Assembly (NCBI RefSeq): GCF_900112335.1
Contig: NZ_FOLG01000009.1
Location: 62,001-126,000 of the forward strand
DNA length: 64,000 nucleotides
Direction of reading: 5' to 3'
Origin: Tropicimonas isoalkanivorans
GTDB taxonomy: Bacteria > Pseudomonadota > Alphaproteobacteria > Rhodobacterales > Rhodobacteraceae
Below are positions 56,520-64,000 of this stretch, in pieces. The notes below the pieces were generated by a model. It was not told where the DNA came from. It ran no database searches and saw only the letters and a list, made by a program, of their open reading frames with translations. The translations under genes and the position numbers were made by a program. Positions within the stretch are counted from its first letter, which is position 1, and each line of letters begins with the position of its first letter.

Positions 56520-56736
56520 GCGCTACCAGATGCCGCATGACACCCGGTTTTGGCCTGTCTGGCGGCGTTTAAGCGGCCGTCGCGCCGCACCGGCCCGGAA
56601 TGCCCAGTTCTGCCGTGATGCCGTCACCCCTTGCGGCATGCGACGCCCCTGCGGTCGACAACACCGCCGGATTCGCTTAGATCGCGGGCGGCGGCGCCCC
56701 TCGCCGGGCGTGAGACCACTCGAACGTCCCACCCGC

Positions 56737-56783
56737 CGCATCCTGACGGCGTGGCCTTCAGCCCGCCACGGTCTCAGGATGCG
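56737..56783. repeat. 47-base imperfect inverted repeat upstream of the sugar kinase
   Basis: Ten-base arms CGCATCCTGA and TCAGGATGCG pair perfectly, then a 3x3 internal loop, then CGTGGC/GCCACG with a nine-base loop. It lies 60 bases before the kinase start and has no T-run, so it is more likely a leader structure or REP-like element than a terminator. Confidence 0.65.
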
Positions 56784-56843
56784 CCCCCTTCGAAGCGGCC
56801 GCCCCGGCAGGGTTCGCGGTCCCCTGCATCAGAGAGACTGCAC

Positions 56844-57758
56844 ATGGCGACTGACATTCTCTGCCTCGGCGAACCCATGCTGGAATTCAACCAGCAGCCC
56901 GACGGCAACTACCTGCCCGGCCACGGGGGCGACACCTCCAACGCGGCCTGCGCCGCTGCGCGCCAGGGGGCGTCGGTCGGCTACGTCACGTTGCTGGGGA
57001 AGGATGCATTCGGCGACAGTTTCATGCAGCTCTGGCGCGACGAGGGCGTGGACACGTCCACGGTCCGGCAAATTTCCGGGGCCCCGACGGGCATCTACTT
57101 CGTCACCCACGGGCCGGAGGGGCACGCGTTCAGCTACTACCGATCCAATTCCGCGGCGAGCACCATGCGGCCGGAGGATCTGCCGGTGGAAGCGCTGAAG
57201 GAGACCAAGATCCTCCACGTGTCTGGAATCAGCCAGGCGATCTCCGCCAGCGCGGCCGACACGGTTTTCGAGGCGATCGACATCGTGAAGGGCGCCGGTG
57301 GGATGGTCTCCTACGACACCAACCTGCGCCTCAAGCTCTGGCCGCTGGCCCGCGCCCGGGCGGTCATCCATGAGGCGATGACACGCTGCGATATCGCATT
57401 GCCGGGGCTCGACGACGCGATCCATCTTACGGGTACCGACGATCCGGAAAAGATCGTCGACTTTTACCTTGGCCTGGGGGCCAAGATGGTCGCGCTCACG
57501 CTCGGTGCGAAAGGGACCCTCGTCGGAACGCCGTCCGACCGGCGCATGATCGGCGGGCGAAAGGTGAAACCGGTCGACGCGACAGGCGCGGGGGACACCT
57601 ATGACGGGTCGTTTCTGTCGCGGATCGCGGCCGGCGACGATCCTTTTGAGGCCGCGCGGTACGCAAACGCGGCCGCTGCACTCTCGACCCAAGGCTACGG
57701 GGCCGTCGCGCCCATGCCGCGCAAGGCCGACGTGGAAGCGTTCCTAGCCGACGCCTAA
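56844..57758 (+). CDS. kdgK: PfkB-family sugar kinase, 2-keto-3-deoxygluconate kinase type
   Basis: The 304-residue protein belongs to the ribokinase/PfkB family. The N-terminal ILCLGEPMLEF and PGHGGDTSNAACAAARQGA, and the catalytic loop VDATGAGDTYDGSFLSRI with its aspartate, are clear. ILCLGEPMLEF and the GGDTSN loop match 2-keto-3-deoxygluconate kinases, which make KDPG in the Entner-Doudoroff-linked hexuronate pathway. Another sugar acid is possible. It begins at ATG 56844 and its upstream region is divergent from the decarboxylase operon. A palindromic terminator follows. Confidence 0.82.
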   Translation: MATDILCLGEPMLEFNQQPDGNYLPGHGGDTSNAACAAARQGASVGYVTLLGKDAFGDSFMQLWRDEGVDTSTVRQISGAPTGIYFVTHGPEGHAFSYYRSNSAASTMRPEDLPVEALKETKILHVSGISQAISASAADTVFEAIDIVKGAGGMVSYDTNLRLKLWPLARARAVIHEAMTRCDIALPGLDDAIHLTGTDDPEKIVDFYLGLGAKMVALTLGAKGTLVGTPSDRRMIGGRKVKPVDATGAGDTYDGSFLSRIAAGDDPFEAARYANAAAALSTQGYGAVAPMPRKADVEAFLADA

Positions 57759-57787
57759 ACGGCGTTTTCCAATCTGCGAAATGAAAG

Positions 57788-57816
57788 CGGGGCCGCACGT
57801 GCGGCCCCGTTTCTCA
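57788..57816. terminator. Bidirectional terminator between kdgK and the CoA-transferase gene
   Basis: A 22-base perfect palindrome (57788-57809) forms an 11-pair stem and is flanked by AAA and TTT, giving TTTCTC after it on the plus strand and TTTCAT on the minus strand. It lies between convergent genes. Confidence 0.82.
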
Positions 57817-57892
57817 TTCTTGACTGCCATGCCCGCCCGATTTGACGCCAGAAGCGGCCATGCCGCTTTCGGACGGTCGCGCGCGCTGGCGG

Positions 57893-59401
57893 TTAGGGGA
57901 GCATCGATCCGGTTTCGATGAACCGTTGGTGCCAAGACAGCGACTCGCTGGGCAGCGAAGGCGTTTGCAGGCCGAACGAATCCCGCTTCGCCCGCTCGTA
58001 GTAGTCTCGGAGCATGGGCCGGTAATCCGGGTGCGAGCAGTTTTCGATGATCTTTTCGGCCCGCTTCTTCGGAGAGAGGCCACGCAGGTCCGCAAGGCCC
58101 TGCTCGGTGATCAGAACCTGCACGTCCTGGGTGATGTGGTCGACGTGGCTCGCCTGCGGAACGATGGCCGAGATCTTGCCGCCCTTCGCCGTGGACGGCG
58201 TGACGAACATCGAGATGAACGCGTTGCGGGCGAAGTCGCCGGAGCCGCCGATCCCGTTCATGATCTTGGAGCCCATCACCAGCGAGGAGTTCACGTTGCC
58301 GTAGATGTCGGCTTCGATCATGCCGTTCATCGAGATGCAGCCCAGCCGCCGGATCACTTCCGGGTGGTTCGAGATTTCCGTCGGACGCAGAAGAACCTTG
58401 TCACGGTAGAACTCGAGGTTATTGCGGAACCTCTCCGCGCCTTCCGGGCTCAGCGACAGGGCGGTCGCGGACGCGAAGGTCAGCTTGCCGCAGTCGAGCA
58501 GGTCCAGCATCCCGTCCTGAAGCACTTCGGTATAGGCTTTCAGGTCGTGAAACGGCGCGTCCTTCAGCCCGTCGAGCACGGCGTTGGCCACGTTGCCCAC
58601 ACCCGATTGCAGCGGAAGCAGCCGGTCGGTCAGCCGCCCCATTTTCATCTCGTGCTCAAGGAAGTCCATCAGGTGGCCGGCGATCGTCCGCGAGGTCTCA
58701 TCGATCGGCGAGAACGGCGCGTTCCGGTCGGGCAGGAAGGTCTCGATGACGCCGACGACCTTGTGCGGATCGCAGCGGAAGGTCGTCTGCCCAATCTTGC
58801 CATCGGCAGAGACAAGCGGAATCGGCACCCGGTTCGGGGGCAGCGCGCCGCCGTAGTAGATGTCGTGCATCCCCTCCAGCCGCTCGTCGTGCCAGCTGTT
58901 GACCTCGAGGATCACGCGTTCGGCGCAGTCGATCCAGGTTTTGTTGTTGCCCACCGAGGTGGCCGGGATCAGAGAGCCGTCCTCGCGGATGCCGGTGATC
59001 TCGATCACCGCCGTCTTCAGCTTGCCGAAGAACCCTTCCCACACCATCGGGGCGACGTGGCTGAGGTGCATGTCGAGATAGTCGATCTCGCCCTTGTTGA
59101 TCCGGTCGCGCCCCGCGGGGTCGGAGTTGTAGGGCATCCGGGACACGATGGCGTTCGCCTTGGCGAGTGCGCCGTCCAGTTCCGGCCCGGTGGAGGCGCC
59201 GGTCCACAGACCGATCTTCAGGTCCTCGCCAGCATCCTCGATGCGGGACGCCAGGGCCTTCGGAAGCGCTTTCGGGTAGCCTGAGCCGGTGAACCCGCTC
59301 ATGCCCACGATTTCGCCGTTCTCAATCAACGCCGCGGCGTCTTCCGCGCTCATGACCTTCGCGCGAAGTTGGGCATTCTTGATGCGATCAGACGTCGTCA
59401 C
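57893..59401 (-). CDS. Class I CoA-transferase of the acetyl-CoA hydrolase/transferase family
   Basis: The 502-residue protein belongs to the family of acetate or succinate CoA-transferases (AarC, ScpC, Cat1-like). Its family landmarks are GEIVGMSGFTGSGYPKALP near the N-terminus, the region carrying the catalytic glutamate YTEVLQDGML, and MNGIGGSGDFARNAFISMFV. It moves CoA between acyl donors such as succinyl-CoA, propionyl-CoA and acetate; the substrate pair is not set by sequence alone. It begins at GTG 59401 behind CAGGAG. Its proximity to the methylmalonyl-CoA decarboxylase operon suggests propionyl-CoA:succinate exchange. Confidence 0.88.
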   Translation of the reverse strand: MTTSDRIKNAQLRAKVMSAEDAAALIENGEIVGMSGFTGSGYPKALPKALASRIEDAGEDLKIGLWTGASTGPELDGALAKANAIVSRMPYNSDPAGRDRINKGEIDYLDMHLSHVAPMVWEGFFGKLKTAVIEITGIREDGSLIPATSVGNNKTWIDCAERVILEVNSWHDERLEGMHDIYYGGALPPNRVPIPLVSADGKIGQTTFRCDPHKVVGVIETFLPDRNAPFSPIDETSRTIAGHLMDFLEHEMKMGRLTDRLLPLQSGVGNVANAVLDGLKDAPFHDLKAYTEVLQDGMLDLLDCGKLTFASATALSLSPEGAERFRNNLEFYRDKVLLRPTEISNHPEVIRRLGCISMNGMIEADIYGNVNSSLVMGSKIMNGIGGSGDFARNAFISMFVTPSTAKGGKISAIVPQASHVDHITQDVQVLITEQGLADLRGLSPKKRAEKIIENCSHPDYRPMLRDYYERAKRDSFGLQTPSLPSESLSWHQRFIETGSMLP

Positions 59402-59788
59402 GATCTTTGTCTCCTGTACATGTCAAACCGACGGCGGAAGCGGATGGCGTCGGCACGGGGCCGATGTCACCCGGTACAGCGGCGACACGTCCTTTCGGGG
59501 CGTATCTACGTCTACGTTCGTTGGCCTGCGCCAAAAAAGATGCGGCAGGGAGTGGCGCAATTCCATGATACGTTCAATGTGACGATATAGCCTCGCGGCT
59601 CATGACGGGACAGATCCCAAGGAATACCACTTAAACCCCCGTCATATTTGAGGAAAACCCGCCTTGCACGCATAGCATACCCTGCCGTTTTGGACGGGCT
59701 CTGTTCCCCTTCGGACACACCGCACAGACGATATGTTACGAAGCAGGCAAATGCTGAAAAACACGCCAGGTTGAGTGTGTGGGGCGTT
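59402..59788. other. 387-base gap between CoA-transferase and ZIP transporter genes
   Basis: The region contains the promoter of the CoA-transferase gene and the 3' end of the ZIP transcript, both on the minus strand. I found no gene, terminator or clear operator. Confidence 0.5.
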
Positions 59789-60565
59789 TCAGGCCAGCCA
59801 GACATCGAGGAACATCATGACCACCAGGCCGCACAGCAAGCCCGTCGTGGCGGAATTCGCATGATTGCGTCGGTGCGTCTCGGGAATGATCTCGTGGCTG
59901 ATGACATAGATCATCGCGCCGGCCGCGAAGGTCAGTGCCCAGGGCAGCACGGGCTGCGCAATGGTGACCGCTGCGGCACCGATCAGCCCGCCGATTGGCT
60001 CCACAAGGCCGGTCAGGAAGGCCACGAAGAATGCCATGCGCCGACGGTAGCCTTCCGCAACAAGCGCGAAGGCGACCGCGAGGCCCTCCGGTGCGTTCTG
60101 CAGGCCAATGCCAATGGCGAGCGTGGTTCCCTGCGCCACATCACCGCCGCCAAAGCCGACGCCAACGGCAAGGCCCTCCGGAAAGTTGTGGATGGCGATT
60201 GCAAGCACAAAAAGCCAGATCCGCCGGAGGGAATCCGTCACCGGACCCTCCTTGCCGAGGACGAAGTGCTGGTGCGGGACATGCTCGTTGATCGCGGCGA
60301 TGAACCCCGCTCCGATCAGCACCCCCATCACGGCAATAAGCGCAGGCGTGGCACCACCACCGTAGAGTCCTTCGGCCACTTCCAGCGCCGGAATGATCAG
60401 CGAGAAGAACGATGCCGCGAGCATCACGCCGGCTGCCGCGCCCAGCAGCGTGTCCTGCAAACGCACCGATATGGTCTTGAAGAAGAAAATCGGCAGGGCT
60501 CCGACTCCGGTCATCATGCCTGCCGCGACACTGCCCACAACGCCAAGGACGAACGGATCTGTCAT
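59789..60565 (-). CDS. ZIP-family divalent metal transporter
   Basis: The 258-residue protein has eight predicted transmembrane segments and the ZIP metal-binding motifs IHNFPEGLAVGVGFGGG in helix 4 and LQNAPEGLAVAFAL in helix 5, with a histidine-bearing loop (NEHVPHQHF) before them. ZIP proteins import zinc, iron or related ions into the cytoplasm. The HNFPEG and NAPEG motifs match the bacterial ZupT/GufA-like branch. Which metal is carried is unknown; no Zur box was seen upstream of its start. Confidence 0.9.
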   Translation of the reverse strand: MTDPFVLGVVGSVAAGMMTGVGALPIFFFKTISVRLQDTLLGAAAGVMLAASFFSLIIPALEVAEGLYGGGATPALIAVMGVLIGAGFIAAINEHVPHQHFVLGKEGPVTDSLRRIWLFVLAIAIHNFPEGLAVGVGFGGGDVAQGTTLAIGIGLQNAPEGLAVAFALVAEGYRRRMAFFVAFLTGLVEPIGGLIGAAAVTIAQPVLPWALTFAAGAMIYVISHEIIPETHRRNHANSATTGLLCGLVVMMFLDVWLA

Positions 60566-60746
60566 TTTGCGTCGGCCTTCCTGATGGGTTTCTGTGTGGC
60601 GCCGCGGGACGGACCAGTCGGTGTAGCCATGGCTTTATCCTTTTCACGCGTCTTCAATTAACATTCCGGTCTAGACGCTCTCCGCCCCGTAGGCAAGCCA
60701 TAAGGGTCCGTGCCGGACTCTGCTGACTCCCTTTCGGTTGCCGCCG

Positions 60747-61093
60747 CTACTTAATCGGAAGGCCATCGGCATCGGGCTGGCGGTGCCCGGCGAAATCGAA
60801 CACGTTTGCCCGGATCTCGGTGCAGCGGTCCAGGTCGACGCGGGCCGGAATACCTTCGTCCCCCGTGCCGGCCGCTCGCGCCAAAACCTCGCCCGTGGGT
60901 GCCATGACGACACCGCCGCCGATCAGGTCGCAGCCCTCCTGCCGGCCGGCCTCGGCAACAGCCACCGCCCAAAGGCCGTTCTGGTAGCACCCAGCCCGCA
61001 CCAACAGTGCATTATTGAAGTACTGCGTCGCGGCTCGTCTCGGACGATCGGACCCATCTGGACCGCCGCGGCGATGAACGTGCGGCTTACGCG
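60747..61093 (-). pseudogene. Remnant of an N-carbamoyl-D-amino-acid hydrolase (nitrilase superfamily)
   Basis: Two separated pieces of one gene are joined out of frame. The 5' piece (61093 down to about 61041) reads VSRTFIAAAVQMGPIVRDE, the usual N-terminus of carbamoyl hydrolases, and where a GTG would start there is GTA. The 3' piece (61043 down to 60747) reads QYFNNALLVRAGCYQNG and then GCDLIGGGVVMAPTGEVLA and DLDRCTEIRANVFDFAGHRQP, the family C-terminus. About 170 internal residues with the Glu, Lys and Cys of the active site are gone. It lies directly after diaminopropionate ammonia-lyase. Confidence 0.82.
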
Positions 61094-62307
61094 GCCTGGC
61101 CCGAGATGATCCTGTCGTAAAGGTCTGGGTCCGTCGCGCCCTCCGTGCCGAAGACCAGCACATGGCTCTCCGCGCCAAGGCCGAGTAGCGCCCGCGCCTC
61201 GGGGTCGCCCATGGCAGCGGCGAGCCCCGCGAGGCCGGCCACCGCGCTTTCGCCGGCCACGATGGCCGGGTCGCCAGACCGCGGGCGCGCCAAATCGCGC
61301 ATTTCCCGCAGCGCAGCGGCGTCGGGGAGCGCCATGACGGCATCCGCGTGGTCCTTCAGGATTTCCCAGGCCAGCGCGGAAACCTCTCCGCAGGCGAGAC
61401 CGGCCATCAGGGTGTCGAGATCGCCCTCGACCGGCGTCGGCCGCCCAGCGCGGAAGCTTTCCAACCAGCAGGCGGAGCGATCAGGGTCCGCCAGCACGAT
61501 TGTCGGCCGCTCCGCGCCCCAACGGCGTTTGGCCTGCGCCGCCACGGCCGCAGCCATGCCGCCAACGCCGGTTTGCAGAAAGACATGCGTGGGCTTCTGC
61601 CGAAGCTGCTCGAAGGCTTCGGCCGCCATCAGCTCGTAGCCCTGCATCACGTCCTTCGGCACCTCCATGTAGCCGGGATAGGAGGTGTCGGAGACGACGA
61701 ACCAGCCCTCGCGGGTCGCGGTTTCCTGCGCCTCCCGGACACTGTCGTCGTAGTTGCCCTTGCAGCGTCGAACCTCCGCCCCATAGGCCTCGATCGCCGC
61801 CTTGCGGCCCTCCGAGACCGTTTCGTGAATGAAGATGACACAGCGCGCGCCGAAGGTCTGCGCGCCCCAGGCGACGGAACGGCCATGATTGCCGTCGGTG
61901 GCGCAACAGACAGTAATATTGGAAATGATGTCGGCGTATTCGCCCGTCACCAGTTCCAGCATCGCCAGCGACAGGCCCAGCGATTTCTCGAGCTCCCGCT
62001 GCAACAGCCGGGCGACCGCATAGGCGCCGCCGAGGGCCTTGAAACTGCCGAGCCCGAAACGCTCGCTTTCGTCCTTGTAATGGAGCGACGCGATTCCGAG
62101 GTCCGCGGCGCGCGCGGGCAGCGACCGCAGGGGGGTCGGCGCATATCCGGGCCAGGATGTGATCGCCGACCGGGCGGCGGCAAAGGCGCCGTCGTTCAGG
62201 ATCTCGTTCTGGCCGGGCGTCCAGGGCGCCGCGCGGTCCGCCATGGGATTCATCGTGAGGACGAAGTCCTCCGCGGAGCCGGTGGAGCGGGTGATCTCGT
62301 CGGTCAT
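61087..62307 (-). CDS. dpaL: Diaminopropionate ammonia-lyase
   Basis: This 406-residue PLP enzyme cleaves 2,3-diaminopropionate to pyruvate and ammonia. The PLP lysine is in RFGLGSFKALGGAYAV, and other landmarks are CCATDGNHGRSVAWGAQ, VVSDTSYPGYMEVPKDVMQGY, and the glycine loop LQTGVGGMAAAVAA. All are as in YgeX/DpaL. The gene lies upstream of a decayed carbamoyl hydrolase and downstream of a TRAP transporter, so it probably works in import and breakdown of an amino-acid-like compound. A related threonine-family lyase is less likely. Confidence 0.9.
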   Translation of the reverse strand: MTDEITRSTGSAEDFVLTMNPMADRAAPWTPGQNEILNDGAFAAARSAITSWPGYAPTPLRSLPARAADLGIASLHYKDESERFGLGSFKALGGAYAVARLLQRELEKSLGLSLAMLELVTGEYADIISNITVCCATDGNHGRSVAWGAQTFGARCVIFIHETVSEGRKAAIEAYGAEVRRCKGNYDDSVREAQETATREGWFVVSDTSYPGYMEVPKDVMQGYELMAAEAFEQLRQKPTHVFLQTGVGGMAAAVAAQAKRRWGAERPTIVLADPDRSACWLESFRAGRPTPVEGDLDTLMAGLACGEVSALAWEILKDHADAVMALPDAAALREMRDLARPRSGDPAIVAGESAVAGLAGLAAAMGDPEARALLGLGAESHVLVFGTEGATDPDLYDRIISGQAA

Positions 62308-62380
62308 CGCCTGTCCTCGTCGTGCCCGCCCCTTCCGTTGAATGGCTCCGGGCGGCGGGCGCCCGGAGCCGTGGCCACCC

Positions 62381-63418
62381 TTAATAGGCGGCTTTTTCTT
62401 CTTCTATCGAGGAGAGAAGCGTGTCCAGCATGGAGGTGCCTTCCTCACCGTATTGCTCCTCGATCAGGGCGCGCACGGCGGGTTGTGCAGCCTCGGCGAA
62501 CTTTGCCTGCTCCTCCGGCGGGACGACGTTGACCTCCATCTTTTCGGCAAGCTTCGGCAGTCCGTTTTCGGAGGCTTCGATCACCCGGCTCATGCCGCGC
62601 CCGGCTTCGGTGGCGACGTCGGAGGCCCAATTGATCAATGTCTGCTGTTCCGGGGTCAGCCCGTCAAAGAACTCCTGATTCATGGTCCAGATGTAGGGCG
62701 TGATGACGTGGTTGGTGATCGACAGGTACTTTTGGACCTCGTCGAACTTGGCGAAGGCGATGATCGGCACAGGGTTCATCTGTCCATCTGCCACGCCGGT
62801 CTGCAAGGCGGTGTAGACCTCGGCCCATGGAAGCGGCGTCGGTTGGCCGCCGAGCGAGGACACGATGGCTTCATGCGTGGGCAGGGTCATGGTGCGGATG
62901 CGCAGGCCTTCCATGTCCGCGACGGAGGTGATCGGCTGCTTGGAGTTGGTGAAGGCGAAGAACCCGCCGGAATCGAGCAGGCCGAGCACTTTCAGGCCCG
63001 TTTTCGATTCAAGGTCACCCACGAACTTCTCACCGAACGCGCTGTCCTTGGTGATGACCTTGCTCGCCACGCCGATGTTCGGGAAGGCGAAGGGAATGTC
63101 GAAGACGCCAACGAGCGGGTAGTGCTGGGCGATCCCGCCGGCGGAGGAGATCGTGCTTTCCACCAGGCCGCCGCGCACCTGCTCGATGACCTCGTTATCC
63201 TTGCCCAGCTGGCCGTTGGGGAACAGTTGAACCTCGATCTCGCCGTTCGAGTTACTCTCCACCAGCGACTTGAAGACGGCCGCCATGGTGCCGGAGTGGC
63301 TCTGGAACGGGTCCTCCGGGTTCAGGTGCGCCAGCCGGATGGTGACGTCGGCGGCGAAGGCCGTGGTGGCCAGGCAGGCCGTGGCCAAACCGATCGCTGC
63401 GGTTTTCAGAAAGGTCAT
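62381..63418 (-). CDS. TRAP transporter solute-binding protein (DctP family)
   Basis: The 345-residue precursor has a signal peptide (FLKTAAIGLATACLATTAFA) and the family features: VTIRLAHLNPEDPFQSHSG at the start of the mature form, VQLFPNGQLGKDNEVIEQVRGG, and MEGLRIRTMTLPTHEAIVSSLGGQPTPLPWAEVYTALQTGVADGQ, cited in short as MEGLRIR...WAEVYTALQTG. The arginine in LRIR binds the substrate carboxylate in this family. It delivers an organic acid or amino acid to the TRAP permease encoded upstream. The substrate is unknown. ATG 63418 follows CAGGAGA. Confidence 0.92.
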   Translation of the reverse strand: MTFLKTAAIGLATACLATTAFAADVTIRLAHLNPEDPFQSHSGTMAAVFKSLVESNSNGEIEVQLFPNGQLGKDNEVIEQVRGGLVESTISSAGGIAQHYPLVGVFDIPFAFPNIGVASKVITKDSAFGEKFVGDLESKTGLKVLGLLDSGGFFAFTNSKQPITSVADMEGLRIRTMTLPTHEAIVSSLGGQPTPLPWAEVYTALQTGVADGQMNPVPIIAFAKFDEVQKYLSITNHVITPYIWTMNQEFFDGLTPEQQTLINWASDVATEAGRGMSRVIEASENGLPKLAEKMEVNVVPPEEQAKFAEAAQPAVRALIEEQYGEEGTSMLDTLLSSIEEEKAAY

Positions 63419-63577
63419 GTGTCCACTCTCCTGTTGGTTTTTAAAGTGCAATTGGGGGGAGACTTGCGAATTGGGGCACAGGCCCCTCACTGCACCCGGA
63501 CCGCCCCCGGAACGGACGCAACAGCGCCCCTTCCCGAACCGAGTGCGTACATCCACATTCGGCACCCACGCCCATGC

Positions 63578-64000
63578 CTAGAGGCCCAGCAAGCGGGGCA
63601 CAAACAGGGTGAGGTCCGACCAATACGCAATGACGATCAGGATCGAGACCTCCGCCAGGATGAACGGCCAGATCTCGGTCGCGATCCGCTCCACCTTCTC
63701 GCCCGTCACCGATGCCAGCACGAAAAGGCACGCCCCCACCGGCGGCGTCATAAGGGAGATGTTCAGCGCGAGGATGATCATGATACCCGCGTGAACCGGG
63801 TCCATGCCGATCTTGAGGGTCAGCGGCGCCAGCACCGGGGCCAGGATGATGAGGGTCGCGTTGATGTCCATCACCAGCCCGATCATGAGCAGCAACAGCA
63901 GAATCAGGCCGATGATGACCTGCGGGTTGTCCGAGAGCGACAGCATCCCTTCGGCCACCGCCTGCGGAATGCGGTTGAAGGTCATCCACCAGCCGAGGAT
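63578..64000 (-). CDS. TRAP transporter large permease (DctM family), 5' part outside window
   Basis: This is the C-terminal 140 residues of a TRAP large membrane subunit; the frame runs open through the window edge (ILGWWMTFNRI at the border). Four hydrophobic segments are visible, with the typical LVMDINATLIILAPVLAPL and LNISLMTPPVGACLFV stretches. The large subunit couples solute uptake to the sodium gradient. It lies upstream of the binding-protein gene on the same strand with 159 bases between. The small permease subunit should be in the missing part or fused. Confidence 0.9.
   Translation of the reverse strand: MLGWWMTFNRIPQAVAEGMLSLSDNPQVIIGLILLLLLMIGLVMDINATLIILAPVLAPLTLKIGMDPVHAGIMIILALNISLMTPPVGACLFVLASVTGEKVERIATEIWPFILAEVSILIVIAYWSDLTLFVPRLLGL

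Larger units (their letters stand above)
56284..56843. other. 560-base divergent region between the decarboxylase operon and the sugar kinase
   Basis: No gene is evident. The stretch contains a GGGAATTCCC palindrome (56501-56510) between two TGCAA copies, an ATGCCG/CGGCAT hairpin and a large inverted repeat at 56737-56783. Open frames here are arginine- and proline-rich and lack ribosome-binding sites. Confidence 0.6.

Noticed and set aside
56631-56843. 71-codon in-frame extension upstream of kdgK
   Set aside because: Low-complexity Arg/Pro/Ser sequence; it includes the large inverted repeat, and homology starts at the ATG at 56844.
59402-59788. Possible Zur-like sequence GATATGTTACGA near 59733
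   Set aside because: It lies behind the ZIP gene, not before it, and lacks the second half of a Zur palindrome.

Overview
The window is a gene-dense, high-GC stretch of an alphaproteobacterial chromosome. It most resembles the Rhodobacterales (Roseobacter/Paracoccaceae group). This rests on protein content (a NavSp-type sodium channel, an NDUFAF5-like protein, a TRAP transporter, a long-form Hpf, IlvA with a single C-terminal regulatory domain), frequent ATGA/GTGA gene overlaps, and regulatory motifs matching FnrL, CtrA and alphaproteobacterial RpoH sites. I see no rRNA, tRNA, CRISPR array, prophage or insertion sequence. Most of it is core genome, with a few accessory loci.

Layout. 1-6.1 kb: the 3' part of ilvA, an Hpt protein divergent from a response-regulator/PP2C phosphatase, two NUDIX hydrolases flanking hslO, and cca. 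6.1-12.6 kb: a LysE exporter, a three-gene operon of two ABC half-exporters plus an RNA m5U-type methyltransferase, and a voltage-gated sodium channel. 12.7-14.9 kb: a cell-wall cluster (two L,D-transpeptidases around a CAP-domain lipoprotein) and a 62-residue membrane protein. 14.9-22.3 kb: hemH, an NDUFAF5-like protein, comF, grxC, a nitrilase-family hydrolase, a MarR regulator, thpR, ubiG, proline iminopeptidase and a double-CDGSH protein. 22.4-27.9 kb: the rimP-nusA-ylxR-infB operon behind a structured leader that ends in an intrinsic terminator. 28-34.9 kb: a 46-residue protein, the parvulin-argJ-mutT operon, and divergent secA. 35-38.9 kb: rnd-lptC-lptA-lptB-hpf-ptsN, with no rpoN between lptB and hpf and a perfect FNR-type box in its place. 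39-46 kb: surface-polysaccharide genes (two glycosyltransferases, galE, galU, a KdsB-like enzyme) and cysQ. 46-52.6 kb: an AEC transporter, a DUF2254 protein, alkB and dnaK-dnaJ. 52.7-60.6 kb: a four-gene sodium-pumping acyl-CoA decarboxylase operon, a KDG-type sugar kinase, a class I CoA-transferase and a ZIP transporter. 60.7-64 kb: a decayed N-carbamoyl-amino-acid hydrolase, diaminopropionate ammonia-lyase and the start of a TRAP transporter.

How the genes work together. The decarboxylase operon encodes all four subunit types of a methylmalonyl-CoA decarboxylase-like sodium pump, and its beta subunit keeps every ion-pathway residue I could align. A CoA-transferase of the succinate/propionate family lies about 1.6 kb upstream, so a sodium-conserving succinate-to-propionate route is plausible. 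The sodium channel elsewhere in the window fits a marine, sodium-using lifestyle. I found no wholly new multi-gene system. The best leads are this sodium-pump locus, the rimP leader attenuator, the FNR box in the lptB-hpf gap, a CtrA-type box over a ribosome-binding site, an NDUFAF5-like protein without the SAM-binding glycine motif, and the internally deleted carbamoylase.
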